A stretch of 64,000 nucleotides of DNA, taken from the NCBI RefSeq assembly GCF_004339095.1, contig NZ_SMGQ01000017.1, positions 62,001 through 126,000 of the forward strand. Direction: 5' to 3'. A program made the translations under genes and the position numbers. Each line of letters begins with the position of its first letter. Position 1 is the first letter of the stretch. Positions 17,864 to 26,981 of this stretch are shown here, in pieces. The DNA comes from Natranaerovirga hydrolytica. Lineage in GTDB: Bacteria > Bacillota > Clostridia > Lachnospirales > DSM-24629. The notes under the pieces were generated by a model. It was not told the origin of the DNA. It worked only from the letters and a program-made list of their open reading frames with translations, and ran no database searches.

Positions 17864-19249
17864 TTATTTTTTTCTACCATACACCACCAAACCAAATATT
17901 AATGCGCCTATAGTGATTGTAGATGTAAAGATTAGAATTGAAGTGGCCCCAAACTGAAAGATAAGTGGTATGGATGCCGCTGTGAATAGTCCACCACCTA
18001 CAAATAGTTCCAATAATAATTGTTTGTACCCAAAGCTTTCTAGGGCTGGCGTTTTGTTATCTGGGTCTGTAACCTGCATTAGCAATAATCCTGTAGCCGT
18101 TATGCCCATTGATTGACCGAAATCGCCAATACCTCTTTCAAACCAATAATCTGGAAGTATTCTCGGTGCCAAGAACACAAATGCAAATACTGTCCAAAGG
18201 ATTCCTCCTAATGCGAGTATTATGAAAGGCATTAAATTCTCACCTATTACTGTTAATGAAAGGGTTGCTAATGCACTCACAATAAGAATATCCAATGCCA
18301 ATCCTTGAATTCTATTGATTAGACTTCTATCAATTGTATTATGCTTGTCTATTTTATCCAATACCAGCTGAACGATTATCCCCCCTAGCATTGCTAATGG
18401 GAAAAGAGGAATGTACTTTAATAAATACACCCCTGTCATTGCACCCCAAGTAACATTTTCAATATATATCATGCCTTGTAGAATACTGTAACCTAACAGG
18501 ATGGCTATGGCAATATATCCAAAATGTAAGGATAATGGTTCTATTGATTCTGACCGAGTACTTAAAAACCCTGCAGGTTCTCTTGTATCCAACTCAATTA
18601 TGCCTTTTCTTTCTAAAACACTTCTATCAGTCGATTGGAATTGATTCACCAGTTTGTTTTTTCTTATTCCCCAATTAATAAGGCCAATACCAATAAGCAC
18701 GCCACCCAATACCCCTACTGTTGCCAATCCAATTGCTAAGTCTCCTCCTTCAGCAAATCCAACTTCCACAAAGGTTTCTCTTAGTCCCGCTGCTGTTCCA
18801 TGTCCACCAACAAAGCCTACTTCTATTAAAGCACCTGACATAGGATTCATCCCAAAAACAGGGGCTAGTATAAATATTGATAATACCAATCCAACGACAT
18901 ATTGGCCAAAGGATATTATGTATCCGAGTATTACTTGTGGTCCTGCCAGTCTCCATATTGTTTTTACATTTGGTATTTTCTTTCCTATAAAAAGTGCTGC
19001 AAACACAATATTAATCATTAATCCAGGTAAATACCTCCACGTTTCTAATGTTCTACTTGGAATGATTTGTATATCTAGAATTCTACCCAGTATTTCTGGT
19101 CCAATTATTAATGCAATCATGCCTGCTATTAATGAACTGGGAAGGAACAAATCTTGAAGTAAAGGCGTCCCTACTCTAACCCATTTTCCAATAATAAGCA
19201 ATAATCCCAATAATAACAAACTAAAACCTACAGATTCTGCTGACATCAT
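17864..19249 (-). CDS. GltS-like sodium/carboxylate symporter family membrane protein
   Basis: About 461 residues with 12 or more predicted membrane segments. The segment EVGFVGGHGTAAGL (about 165-178) matches the GG-rich re-entrant loop of the sodium:glutamate symporter GltS (ESS) family, and a second loop GIGDFGQSMGITATGLLLM occupies the mirrored half. It is longer than E. coli GltS (401), with a cytosolic linker in the middle (about 210-250). Substrate is uncertain: glutamate or another anion carried with Na+. The start is at one of two adjacent ATGs (19249 or 19246) after GGGGG; the upstream extension has no ribosome site. It is monocistronic. Confidence 0.8.
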   Translation of the reverse strand: MMSAESVGFSLLLLGLLLIIGKWVRVGTPLLQDLFLPSSLIAGMIALIIGPEILGRILDIQIIPSRTLETWRYLPGLMINIVFAALFIGKKIPNVKTIWRLAGPQVILGYIISFGQYVVGLVLSIFILAPVFGMNPMSGALIEVGFVGGHGTAAGLRETFVEVGFAEGGDLAIGLATVGVLGGVLIGIGLINWGIRKNKLVNQFQSTDRSVLERKGIIELDTREPAGFLSTRSESIEPLSLHFGYIAIAILLGYSILQGMIYIENVTWGAMTGVYLLKYIPLFPLAMLGGIIVQLVLDKIDKHNTIDRSLINRIQGLALDILIVSALATLSLTVIGENLMPFIILALGGILWTVFAFVFLAPRILPDYWFERGIGDFGQSMGITATGLLLMQVTDPDNKTPALESFGYKQLLLELFVGGGLFTAASIPLIFQFGATSILIFTSTITIGALIFGLVVYGRKK

Positions 19250-19334
19250 AATACCCCCTAGATTTATATTGTTCTTAGTATAACATTCTAATTTTATTAT
19301 AGTCAATTTCTAAAACTTTAAAAATTTTTTCAGT

Positions 19335-19365
19335 AAAAAATAGAGACAGATCAAATCTGCCCTAT
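19335..19365 (-). terminator. Terminator of the DbpA-type helicase gene
   Basis: CAGAT/ATCTG with flanking partial pairing (ATAGGG and TCTCTAT) is followed on the minus strand by a six-T run. Confidence 0.7.
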
Positions 19366-19456
19366 ATTTTATAGTGTTAAGCACTCTACTGATGTCTTTT
19401 ATTTTACTCAAGCATTTCTTTTGTTAAACGTATATTCCTAACTTCTAAGAACGTTT

Positions 19457-20899
19457 TTAATTCAATCTTTCTGCTCTACTGACTTTACGAATTCTTCCTT
19501 TTATTGGCTTGTTTTGTAATGCTTTTAGTACCATCTCACCTTTATTGTTAAGTACTTCTACAAAGGTTGATACTTCAACGATATTGATGATCCCTACATC
19601 TTCTGCTGTCATACCTTCTATGCTACAAAGGGTCCCTACAATGTCTACTGGTCGCATTTTTGTTTTTTTACCTGCATTAATGTGTAGTTTTATTATACCT
19701 TTGCTTAGTGACGCACCTTTTGCTTCTTTGATTTCAGGTCTTGTACTTAATTTTTCTTCAAATTCCTGTTTACCATTTCTTACTGTTGCTTCATCTGGTC
19801 TTTCTTTTAATGGCATTTCTTTGCCAAGAAATTGTTGTATTTGGTTGATGTATCTTTTTTCACTTTGTGTTACAAAAGTAATTGCTCGTCCTTCTCGGTC
19901 TTTACGTCCGGTTCTTCCTATCCTATGGACATAGCTTTCTTTTTCTTGGGGCACATCGTAATTGACTACAAGAGAAATATCGTCTACGTCTATGCCTCTC
20001 GCAGCAACATCTGTTGCAATCAAATATCTAAAATGACCTTGCTTAAAGTCATTCATTACCCTTAATCGATCCCTTTGGTCCATGCCACCATGGATCTTAT
20101 CACAAGTATATTCCATATCCGATAATGCATTGTAAACCTCGTCTACTTTTATCTGGGTATTGGCAAATATAATGCAACTGTCTGGGTTTTCTACTATTGT
20201 AAGATCTCTAAGTAATTCTAGTTTTTCTCTTTCTTCGACATTATATCTTTCTTGATAGATTCGATCTGTTACTGAATCTTCATCTTCGATATCAACTTTT
20301 ATAGGGTCATTCATATATTGACTGCATAAATGTTCTATATCTTGGGGCATTGTTGCTGATAGCAATGTTGTGACACGTTTTTTAGGTAATTTTTTTATAA
20401 TGTTTTCAATTTGATCGATGAATCCCATATTAAGCATTTCATCTGCTTCATCAATGATGAGGTATTTTATTTTTGATGTATCAAATGTGCCTCGTCTCAT
20501 CAGGTCTATAATACGACCAGGCGTACCAACGACCACATGTGTTTTTTGTTTGAGTTCTTTTTCTTGACTTTCTAAAGAAGCCTTCCCGTAAACGGCTGCA
20601 ACTTTAAGTCTTTTGAATCTCCCCAAATTAAAAACATCTTCTTTAACTTGTATAGCCAGTTCTCTTGTTGGTGCAACAACCAATGCTTGTGGCTTGTTCT
20701 CACCCCAACCTACTAATTCACAAATAGGAATTGCAAACGCAGCCGTCTTTCCGCTACCTGTTTGAGACTTTACAATTATATCTTGTTGCTCAAATATTGC
20801 TGGTATAACTTGTTCTTGTACTTTTGTAGGCGTTTCAAAACTCAACATACTTATTGACTTTAATAGTTCCTCGCTTAAATTATAATCTTCAAAATTCAT
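19457..20899 (-). CDS. dbpA: DEAD-box RNA helicase with DbpA-type RNA-binding domain
   Basis: A 480-residue ATP-dependent RNA helicase matching Bacillus YxiN/DbpA in length and layout. The Q motif and Walker A (SQTGSGKTAAFA) are followed by LIIDEADEMLNMG, LLSATMP, the helicase C domain with ATDVAARGIDV and HRIGRTGR, and a C-terminal RRM-like DbpA domain (about 400-478, IKLHINAGKKTKMRP). That domain targets a hairpin of 23S rRNA in known members, so a role in large-subunit assembly is likely. A long leader upstream (20900-21120) may provide cold or growth control. Confidence 0.92.
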   Translation of the reverse strand: MNFEDYNLSEELLKSISMLSFETPTKVQEQVIPAIFEQQDIIVKSQTGSGKTAAFAIPICELVGWGENKPQALVVAPTRELAIQVKEDVFNLGRFKRLKVAAVYGKASLESQEKELKQKTHVVVGTPGRIIDLMRRGTFDTSKIKYLIIDEADEMLNMGFIDQIENIIKKLPKKRVTTLLSATMPQDIEHLCSQYMNDPIKVDIEDEDSVTDRIYQERYNVEEREKLELLRDLTIVENPDSCIIFANTQIKVDEVYNALSDMEYTCDKIHGGMDQRDRLRVMNDFKQGHFRYLIATDVAARGIDVDDISLVVNYDVPQEKESYVHRIGRTGRKDREGRAITFVTQSEKRYINQIQQFLGKEMPLKERPDEATVRNGKQEFEEKLSTRPEIKEAKGASLSKGIIKLHINAGKKTKMRPVDIVGTLCSIEGMTAEDVGIINIVEVSTFVEVLNNKGEMVLKALQNKPIKGRIRKVSRAERLN

Positions 20900-21120
20900 T
20901 ATTTGTCCACTTCTTTCATTATATTTCTATTATAACCTTATTTCTCAAACACAATTACCAAAGCTTTATTTTTAATACTGTGCCACTTCTACTTGTAGTT
21001 GTGCTGCTCTATTTTTGCTTTATTATAAATATATCTAAAATGAGAACTGTTGGATCTAAGCCCGAGATTCTTAGATTCTTTTTTCTTACTTTATAGTAAA
21101 GTTCCCTTTTCTATAAAGTC
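20900..21120 (-). promoter_or_regulatory. Leader and promoter region of the helicase gene
   Basis: A TATAAT-like -10 occurs at about 20930-20936 on the minus strand, close to the start codon. Further upstream there are two hairpins: one with ATCTAAG/CTTAGAT arms (21054-21077) and one with CTTTATAG/CTATAAAG arms around 21088-21118. They could form a structured leader if transcription begins farther upstream, as in many cold-induced helicase genes. No known riboswitch pattern was recognised. Confidence 0.35.
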
Positions 21121-21169
21121 AAAAAAAGTTCTACAACAAATTCGGTATAACCCAATTTATTATAGAACC
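21121..21169 (-). terminator. Terminator of the coaBC-pan operon
   Basis: GTTCTATAATAAATT pairs with AATTTGTTGTAGAAC on the minus strand (one mismatch region), followed by seven T. It lies 25 bases after the CBS gene stop. Confidence 0.9.
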
Positions 21170-21193
21170 TTATCTTTAACATCATTAGCTTAT

Positions 21194-21571
21194 TTATTTT
21201 TCATTGATATAATAATCCAATATATCTTCTATGCTGATACTACCAATTACTTTATCTTCCTTGATAACAGGCATAGCGACTATTTCATTATCTCTTAATT
21301 TTTTAGCCACTTCTTTTATACCATCTTCTTCGTTAGCTGTTAACACTTTTTTTGTCATAACCCAATCTACTGGACAAGTGTCGTAATGGCCTGGGTCAAT
21401 TAAAAACCTATAAATATCAGCTTTTACGACCATACCAACCAAATTATCCCCTTCATCTACTACTGGAACACCATTGAGCGAAAGTTCATTTAATACCTCT
21501 AATACCCTTTTAATATTATCTGTTTGAGTTACTTTGTAAACATTTTTTTTATAAATATCACTTATTTTCAT
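21194..21571 (-). CDS. CBS-domain pair protein
   Basis: A 125-residue stand-alone Bateman module: two CBS motifs (about 8-60 and 72-125), with typical GVPVVDEGDNLVGMV and AMPVIKEDKVIGSIS strands. Such modules bind adenine nucleotides or SAM and regulate partners; there is no catalytic domain. It starts at ATG 21571, eight bases after AGAGGG. It is the last gene of coaBC-panB-panC-panD, 61 bases after panD and before the terminator. Placement suggests sensing adenylate ligands in relation to coenzyme A synthesis, which is inference only. Confidence 0.85.
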   Translation of the reverse strand: MKISDIYKKNVYKVTQTDNIKRVLEVLNELSLNGVPVVDEGDNLVGMVVKADIYRFLIDPGHYDTCPVDWVMTKKVLTANEEDGIKEVAKKLRDNEIVAMPVIKEDKVIGSISIEDILDYYINEK

Positions 21572-21632
21572 TGAAATCACCCTCTATATTATGATGATTC
21601 CATTATAACATAGGCAAGTGTTAATTCAATCA

Positions 21633-22028
21633 TTATTTGTCCTCATATATTTCTTCAGGTGCTTCTTCACCTTCTAAAATTGCTTCTATAGCATTTTTTT
21701 CATTCACTAATATAACTTTAGGTTCATTCGCTTTTGCTTCTTCATAATCCATTTGAGCATACGCTATAATGATTATCACATCGCCTGGTTGTGCTAATCT
21801 TGCTGCCGCTCCATTCATACAAATCACACCACTGTTGGCTTTTCCCGATATGACATAGGTTTCAAGTCTCGCGCCATTATTATTATTAACCACTTGTACT
21901 TTTTGATTGGGCAAAATTCCCGTGGCTTTTAACAGTACTTCATCAATTGTTATGCTACCCACATAATTTAGATTAGCATCTGTTACAGTGGCTTTATGGA
22001 TTTTTCCAATCATCATTTCTATTAACAC
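21633..22028 (-). CDS. panD: Aspartate 1-decarboxylase proenzyme
   Basis: A 131-residue pyruvoyl enzyme making beta-alanine from aspartate. The self-cleavage Gly-Ser bond lies in [22 protein letters not shown] and [14 protein letters not shown] are typical active-site segments. It starts at a GTG eight bases after GGAGG, within the end of panC, so the two are translationally coupled. The acidic tail after residue 115 is common in the family. Confidence 0.96.
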   Translation of the reverse strand: MLIEMMIGKIHKATVTDANLNYVGSITIDEVLLKATGILPNQKVQVVNNNNGARLETYVISGKANSGVICMNGAAARLAQPGDVIIIIAYAQMDYEEAKANEPKVILVNEKNAIEAILEGEEAPEEIYEDK

Positions 22029-22031
22029 ATT

Positions 22032-22874
22032 TTATACCTCCACTACTATATTATCGATTAACCGTGTGTCACCAAATTTTACTGCTAATGCAATTAAAAC
22101 CTTATCTTTTATTTGTTCTACATTCTCCAACGCATACACATCAACCAATGCTACATAATCAATCTTGGCTAAGGGTTGACTTTTTATCATCCTTGTTATT
22201 TCTTCTTTGAGAGATTTGGCATCTCTTTCTCCATTGACAATCTTATCTTTTATTGTAATCAAGCTTTTGTATAAGATTGTGGCTTGCTTTCTTTCTTCTG
22301 TACTTAAATACACGTTTCTAGAACTTAATGCTAACCCATCACTTTCTCTAACAATAGGACAACCAATAATCTCAATATCATAATTTAAGTCTTTAACCAT
22401 TTTTTGAATAACAATTAATTGCTGTGCATCTTTTTGTCCAAAATAGGCTTTATGGGGCTTGACGCCATTAAACAGTTTGGCCACAACTGTTGTCACACCA
22501 TCAAAATGCCCTGGGCGAGATAAACCACATAACTTATTGGTTAATTCTTTTACTTGTATTGTTGTTTTTGGATGATCATACATTTGATTGACCTCTGGTG
22601 TGAAAATTATATCAGCACCCGCTTGAGTAGCCAGTTCATAATCTCTTTTAATGTCTCTTGGATATTTTTCATAATCCTCATTTGGACCAAACTGAGTAGG
22701 ATTGACAAATATACTGACAACAACCATGTCATTTTCCTTTGCTGCTTTTTCTATTAAAGACGTATGCCCTTTATGTAAAAATCCCATTGTGGGAACCAGC
22801 CCTATACACTTATTTTTTACATCATAAGGCATTAAGACTTTTTTTAAGTCCTCAAGGGTTTTATATAATTTCAT
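22032..22874 (-). CDS. panC: Pantothenate synthetase
   Basis: A 280-residue ligase joining pantoate and beta-alanine with ATP. The HIGH-like motif is MGFLHKGHTSLI. FVNPTQFGPNEDYEKYPRD, KLFNGVKPHKAYFGQKDAQQ and the KMSKS-like ALSSRNVYLS segments are intact. It overlaps panB by four bases and panD follows at once, giving the usual panB-panC-panD order. Confidence 0.97.
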   Translation of the reverse strand: MKLYKTLEDLKKVLMPYDVKNKCIGLVPTMGFLHKGHTSLIEKAAKENDMVVVSIFVNPTQFGPNEDYEKYPRDIKRDYELATQAGADIIFTPEVNQMYDHPKTTIQVKELTNKLCGLSRPGHFDGVTTVVAKLFNGVKPHKAYFGQKDAQQLIVIQKMVKDLNYDIEIIGCPIVRESDGLALSSRNVYLSTEERKQATILYKSLITIKDKIVNGERDAKSLKEEITRMIKSQPLAKIDYVALVDVYALENVEQIKDKVLIALAVKFGDTRLIDNIVVEV

Positions 22875-23722
22875 AACGACTCACCTTTACCATATAATTT
22901 GTCTAACTCTTGACTATTCATTTTAAAGACATGTTCTTCTTGGGGAAAACGATTCTCTTTGACTTCTTTTATATAACCATGTACACCATTTCTAATTTGT
23001 TCATGTAAATCAACATATCTTTTAGCAAAACGAGGGCTTTTACTGTGATAAAAACCTATCATATCGTGGGTTACAAGGACTTGTCCATCACATTTTCTTC
23101 CTGCCCCAATTCCTATGGTTGGAATCTTAAGATGGTTTGTAATCATTTCAGCTACTTCTTCTGTTACACACTCTAAAACAATGGCGAAAGCACCTGCCTC
23201 TTCCAACGCCTTTGCATCTTCTAGTAATTGATCACTTTGTTCCTTTGTTTTGCCTTGTATAAAATAGCCACCTAATTGATGTACAGATTGAGGCGTTAAG
23301 CCAATATGTCCCATTACAGGAATGCCTGCCTTTGCTATGGCTTTTACATCTTCTACAATTTCTTTTCCACCTTCTAATTTTACAGCTTTCGCTTGACCTT
23401 CTTGTATTAAACGTCCTGCATTAATAACGCTTTGTTCTTTACTAATATGATAGGATACAAAGGGCATGTCTCCTATTACCATTGATCGCTTTGCTCCTCT
23501 ACTCACTGCTTTTATATGATGAATCATATCCTCAATGGTTACTTGTGTGGTGTCTTCATAACCTAACACAACCATCCCTAAAGAATCGCCTACTAATAGG
23601 GCATCAATGCCTTCATCGTCTAAAATATTTGCTGTGGGATAGTCATAGGCTGTTAAAATCGTTATTTTTTCTTTGTCTTCTTTCATTTTTTTAAATGAAT
23701 GGGTTGTAATTCGTTTGTTCAT
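22871..23722 (-). CDS. panB: 3-methyl-2-oxobutanoate hydroxymethyltransferase
   Basis: A 283-residue enzyme making ketopantoate from ketoisovalerate and methylene-tetrahydrofolate. The metal site is in LLVGDSLGMVVLGYEDT; GHIGLTPQSVHQLGGYF and IGIGAGRKCDGQVLVTHDM are diagnostic. The frame opens nine codons earlier, but the ATG at 23722 has GGAGG seven bases before it. No ketopantoate reductase gene (panE) is in the operon, so that step must be provided elsewhere. Confidence 0.97.
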   Translation of the reverse strand: MNKRITTHSFKKMKEDKEKITILTAYDYPTANILDDEGIDALLVGDSLGMVVLGYEDTTQVTIEDMIHHIKAVSRGAKRSMVIGDMPFVSYHISKEQSVINAGRLIQEGQAKAVKLEGGKEIVEDVKAIAKAGIPVMGHIGLTPQSVHQLGGYFIQGKTKEQSDQLLEDAKALEEAGAFAIVLECVTEEVAEMITNHLKIPTIGIGAGRKCDGQVLVTHDMIGFYHSKSPRFAKRYVDLHEQIRNGVHGYIKEVKENRFPQEEHVFKMNSQELDKLYGKGESL

Positions 23723-23768
23723 ATTTTTTCCTCCAATAGCTAAAATCATCTATGTTTATTCTAATCAT

Positions 23769-24971
23769 TTATCCTTTTTGTATTTTTACGATTTCATCCA
23801 ATATGATATGGCTTAAAGTTGCTTTTGTTACTTTTGGAACCTCTCGAATATTTTTGTTTTTATCAATTAATGTTACGATATTGGTATCTGACTGAAAACC
23901 TGCGTCATCTGATTGGATATCATTGACTACTATTAAATCCAATTGTTTTTTAATCAGTTTTTTCATACCTTCTTCAATTATATTATTGGTTTCTGCAGCA
24001 AATCCTACCACAAATTGATGTTCTTTTTTATTTTTACCAATGGTATATAAAATATCAGGATTTGATATAAGTTCTAAATTAGTATTCACCTTATCTTTTT
24101 TTACTTTATTCTCAAATTTATCTTTTGGCCTATAATCTGAAACGGCTGCTGTTTTTATAATAATATCCTGGGGCGAAAGGTTTGTCATAACCGTTTCATA
24201 CATTTCATTAGCCGTTTCCACAGAAGTGAAATGGTATAGACCTTTAGGTTTATCTATTGTTACTGGTCCTGATACTAAGGTTACCTTTGCACCTCTTTCT
24301 ATTGCTGCTTGTGCTAATGCATACCCCATCTTCCCACTTGAAGGATTACTAATATATCTGACTGGATCAATCCATTCTCTTGTAGGTCCTGCTGTTATTA
24401 AAATGTTTTTGTCTTTAAAGTCTGTTTGAGGCAATAGTATTTGTTTGATGCTTTTTAAAATACGATCATTATCTGCTAATTTGCCAACGCCTAAATCCCC
24501 GCAAGCTAATCGTCCAGACTCTGGTTCAACAAATTTGTATTGCCTTTCTCTAAGATATTTTATGTTCTCTTGAACAATAGGATTCAAATACATATTGGTA
24601 TTCATAGCGGGTGCCATCAAAACGGGGGCTTGTGTTGCCATAATCGTTGTTGTCAGCATATCATCTGCAATACCGTTCTTGATTTTTCCTATAACATTTG
24701 CTGTTGCAGGTGCTACAACAAATATGTCCGCTTTTTTAGCAATGGCAATATGTTCTACATCCCAAGTCTTAGGTTCTTCAAACATATCAACAACCACATA
24801 ATTTTGGCTAAGAGATTGAAAGGTTAAAGGAGACACAAATTCTGTTGCCGAACGTGTCATAATCACATGTACCTTTGCATTTAATTTTTTTAATCGACTC
24901 ACTAAGTCACATACTTTGTAAACAGCTATACCGCCTGATACACCTATTACTACAGTTTTGTTCTCTAACAT
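23769..24971 (-). CDS. coaBC: Bifunctional phosphopantothenoylcysteine decarboxylase/synthetase
   Basis: A 400-residue fusion (Dfp). The N-terminal flavoprotein CoaC (about 1-180) has GVSGGIAVYKVCDL, the catalytic His segment WDVEHIAIAKKAD, and PAMNTNMYLNP. The C-terminal CoaB domain (about 185-398) has ITAGPTREWIDPVRYISNPS and KMGYALA for CTP binding. It turns phosphopantothenate and cysteine into phosphopantetheine. It leads the operon with panB 46 bases downstream, so pantothenate and CoA steps are made together. Confidence 0.96.
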   Translation of the reverse strand: MLENKTVVIGVSGGIAVYKVCDLVSRLKKLNAKVHVIMTRSATEFVSPLTFQSLSQNYVVVDMFEEPKTWDVEHIAIAKKADIFVVAPATANVIGKIKNGIADDMLTTTIMATQAPVLMAPAMNTNMYLNPIVQENIKYLRERQYKFVEPESGRLACGDLGVGKLADNDRILKSIKQILLPQTDFKDKNILITAGPTREWIDPVRYISNPSSGKMGYALAQAAIERGAKVTLVSGPVTIDKPKGLYHFTSVETANEMYETVMTNLSPQDIIIKTAAVSDYRPKDKFENKVKKDKVNTNLELISNPDILYTIGKNKKEHQFVVGFAAETNNIIEEGMKKLIKKQLDLIVVNDIQSDDAGFQSDTNIVTLIDKNKNIREVPKVTKATLSHIILDEIVKIQKG

Positions 24972-25088
24972 AATACATAACCTCTATTCAAGCATAAATC
25001 TATTATTTTGCTTTAGTATATCACTTTTTTTACATATAAATCAAGATTTTCTAGGTGTTACTCTGATAACCCTCTATGTACTGGATTC

Positions 25089-25141
25089 AAAAAAAGAACA
25101 ATACACTCTTCCAAACAAAGATACAAGTGTATTGTCCTTTT
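25089..25141 (-). terminator. Terminator of the corrinoid importer operon
   Basis: GGACAATACACTT pairs with AGTGTATTGTTC on the minus strand, followed by seven T, directly after the btuD stop codon. A runs on the other side make it potentially bidirectional. Confidence 0.9.
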
Positions 25142-25903
25142 TTACCAGCCTATATAGTGATAATGATTTGAATAAATCATATTGACCTTTAGTCCATATG
25201 TTTCTTCAATTGTTTTTTGTGTTATAATGTCTTTTGTTTTTCCTTGAGCCTTTATGCTTCCTTCTTTTAACATCACCACTTCTTCACAATAATTAAGTGC
25301 CACACCGATATCATGCAAAGATGCAATAATGGTTTTATTTTTTTCATAACATAATTTTTTTAAAAATTTTATAATTTCATATTGAAAGTGTATATCTAAT
25401 TGAGAAATTGGCTCATCTAAGATAATGATTTCCGTATCCTGTGCTAAGGCTCTTGCAATAATTACTCTCTGTGTTTCTCCACCACTTAGTTCATTAATAA
25501 ACCTATCTTTTAGGGGCTCTATATTGGTTTCAGCTATTGCTTCTTCAACTTTTTTGTAATCTTCTAAGGATGGTGAGTGCATCCTTTTTATATAGGGATG
25601 TCTTCCCATAAGAATAATGTCTTTTACTAAAAAAGCGTTTTTAACATTAAACATCTGAGGCACATAAGCTATTTGTTTGGCTAAAGCTTTTCTTGGAATG
25701 GTATTCATCTTTTTTTTATTGAGAATAATTTCACCTTGTTGATGATCTAATAAACCGGTGAGCAATTTTATTAACGTTGTTTTTCCTGAACCATTAGGAC
25801 CTAATATTCCATAAAATTTTCCTTTTTCAAAAGTCAAGTTAATATTATGCAGAACTTTCTTATGGTCATATGCATAATCAAGACTTTTTACTTGTATTGA
25901 CAT
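25142..25903 (-). CDS. btuD: Corrinoid ABC importer ATP-binding protein
   Basis: A 253-residue FecE/BtuD-type ATPase with Walker A GPNGSGKTTLIKLL, Q-loop YVPQMF, signature LSGGETQRVIIARALAQ, Walker B IIILDEPISQLD and the H-loop SLHD. It energises the BtuC channel. Family members move iron chelates, haem or cobalamin. The cobalamin riboswitch at the head of this operon makes corrinoids the likely cargo. Confidence 0.9.
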   Translation of the reverse strand: MSIQVKSLDYAYDHKKVLHNINLTFEKGKFYGILGPNGSGKTTLIKLLTGLLDHQQGEIILNKKKMNTIPRKALAKQIAYVPQMFNVKNAFLVKDIILMGRHPYIKRMHSPSLEDYKKVEEAIAETNIEPLKDRFINELSGGETQRVIIARALAQDTEIIILDEPISQLDIHFQYEIIKFLKKLCYEKNKTIIASLHDIGVALNYCEEVVMLKEGSIKAQGKTKDIITQKTIEETYGLKVNMIYSNHYHYIGW

Positions 25904-25929
25904 TGTTATACCTACTTTCTAAGTGCCTT

Positions 25930-26973
25930 TTATAAACCAACTGTTTTTCTATTTTTATAAATCAACCAAATAAAAAAAGGAACACCAAATAACGAAGTAA
26001 TGACACCTGTTGTTAATTCTTTATTGGGTATAATACTCCTTGCAATCGTATCGCAAACAATCATAAATATCCCACCTATTAGCATTGACATTGGCATTAA
26101 TTTTTTATGGGCTTCTCCTGTTATTAATCGAGCACAATGAGGTATGATCAAACCAACAAAACCAATTATCCCACTTGCTGCTACAATAACGGCTGAACCT
26201 AATGAAGCCAGTATTAATAATTTTTTCTTAATGGTGTCAACTTCTATTCCTAGTGATTTGGCTTGTTCATCGCCAATCATAATAATATCTAATTCTTTGC
26301 TATATCTGAAACTGTACAAACTTATCATTAAAACAATTATGCCTACAACAATAACCTTTTCCCAAGTTGCATTTTTAAAACTTCCCATTGTCCAAAAATA
26401 AACTTCTTCTACTTTATCTTGATTAAACATCATAATTAATGAAATCAATGCACTAAAGAAAGAGTTTATTGCCAAACCAATGAGCAACAAGACGGAAATA
26501 GACGTTTTGCCTTGTATTTTAGATATAGCAAAGATTAAAAACATAACCAACAACGAACCTGCAAAGGCAAATAATCCAATGGTACCAAATCCAATAAGCC
26601 GTATTTGAATATTTAATATGGCAGCAAGGGTAGCTCCCATTGCTGCACCTGAAGAAACCCCTAACAAATAAGGTTCTGCCATAGGGTTGGAAAATACACC
26701 TTGAAAAATCACCCCTGCAAAAGCCAGACCAGCACCACCAATAAGTGCCAGTATAATTCTAGGCAATCTTAAATTCATAACAATAATTCTATGGGAATCT
26801 AATAAATTGTCTTGTTGGATCCATTCCTCTAAAAAAGGCACTCTACTTAGAAGAATTCTAAAAAAATCTATTATTGAGATACTGGCACTTCCTATGGTTC
26901 CAGCCATTAAAATGGTTCCTATCAAACTTAGTATAATCATTAATAATTTTAGGGTATAATTTTTATTCTTCAT
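25930..26973 (-). CDS. btuC: Corrinoid ABC importer permease
   Basis: About 347 residues, BtuC/FecCD family, with ten predicted helices. LRLPRIILALIGGAGLAFAGVIFQ near the N-terminus, EPYLLGVSSGAAMGA and the coupling segment GIIGFVGLIIPHCARLI are typical. The ATG at 26973 follows GAGGG by five bases; a TTG four codons upstream overlapping the btuF stop is the alternative. It lies 26 bases before btuD. Confidence 0.9.
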   Translation of the reverse strand: MKNKNYTLKLLMIILSLIGTILMAGTIGSASISIIDFFRILLSRVPFLEEWIQQDNLLDSHRIIVMNLRLPRIILALIGGAGLAFAGVIFQGVFSNPMAEPYLLGVSSGAAMGATLAAILNIQIRLIGFGTIGLFAFAGSLLVMFLIFAISKIQGKTSISVLLLIGLAINSFFSALISLIMMFNQDKVEEVYFWTMGSFKNATWEKVIVVGIIVLMISLYSFRYSKELDIIMIGDEQAKSLGIEVDTIKKKLLILASLGSAVIVAASGIIGFVGLIIPHCARLITGEAHKKLMPMSMLIGGIFMIVCDTIARSIIPNKELTTGVITSLFGVPFFIWLIYKNRKTVGL

Positions 26974-26981
26974 TAAATCCC

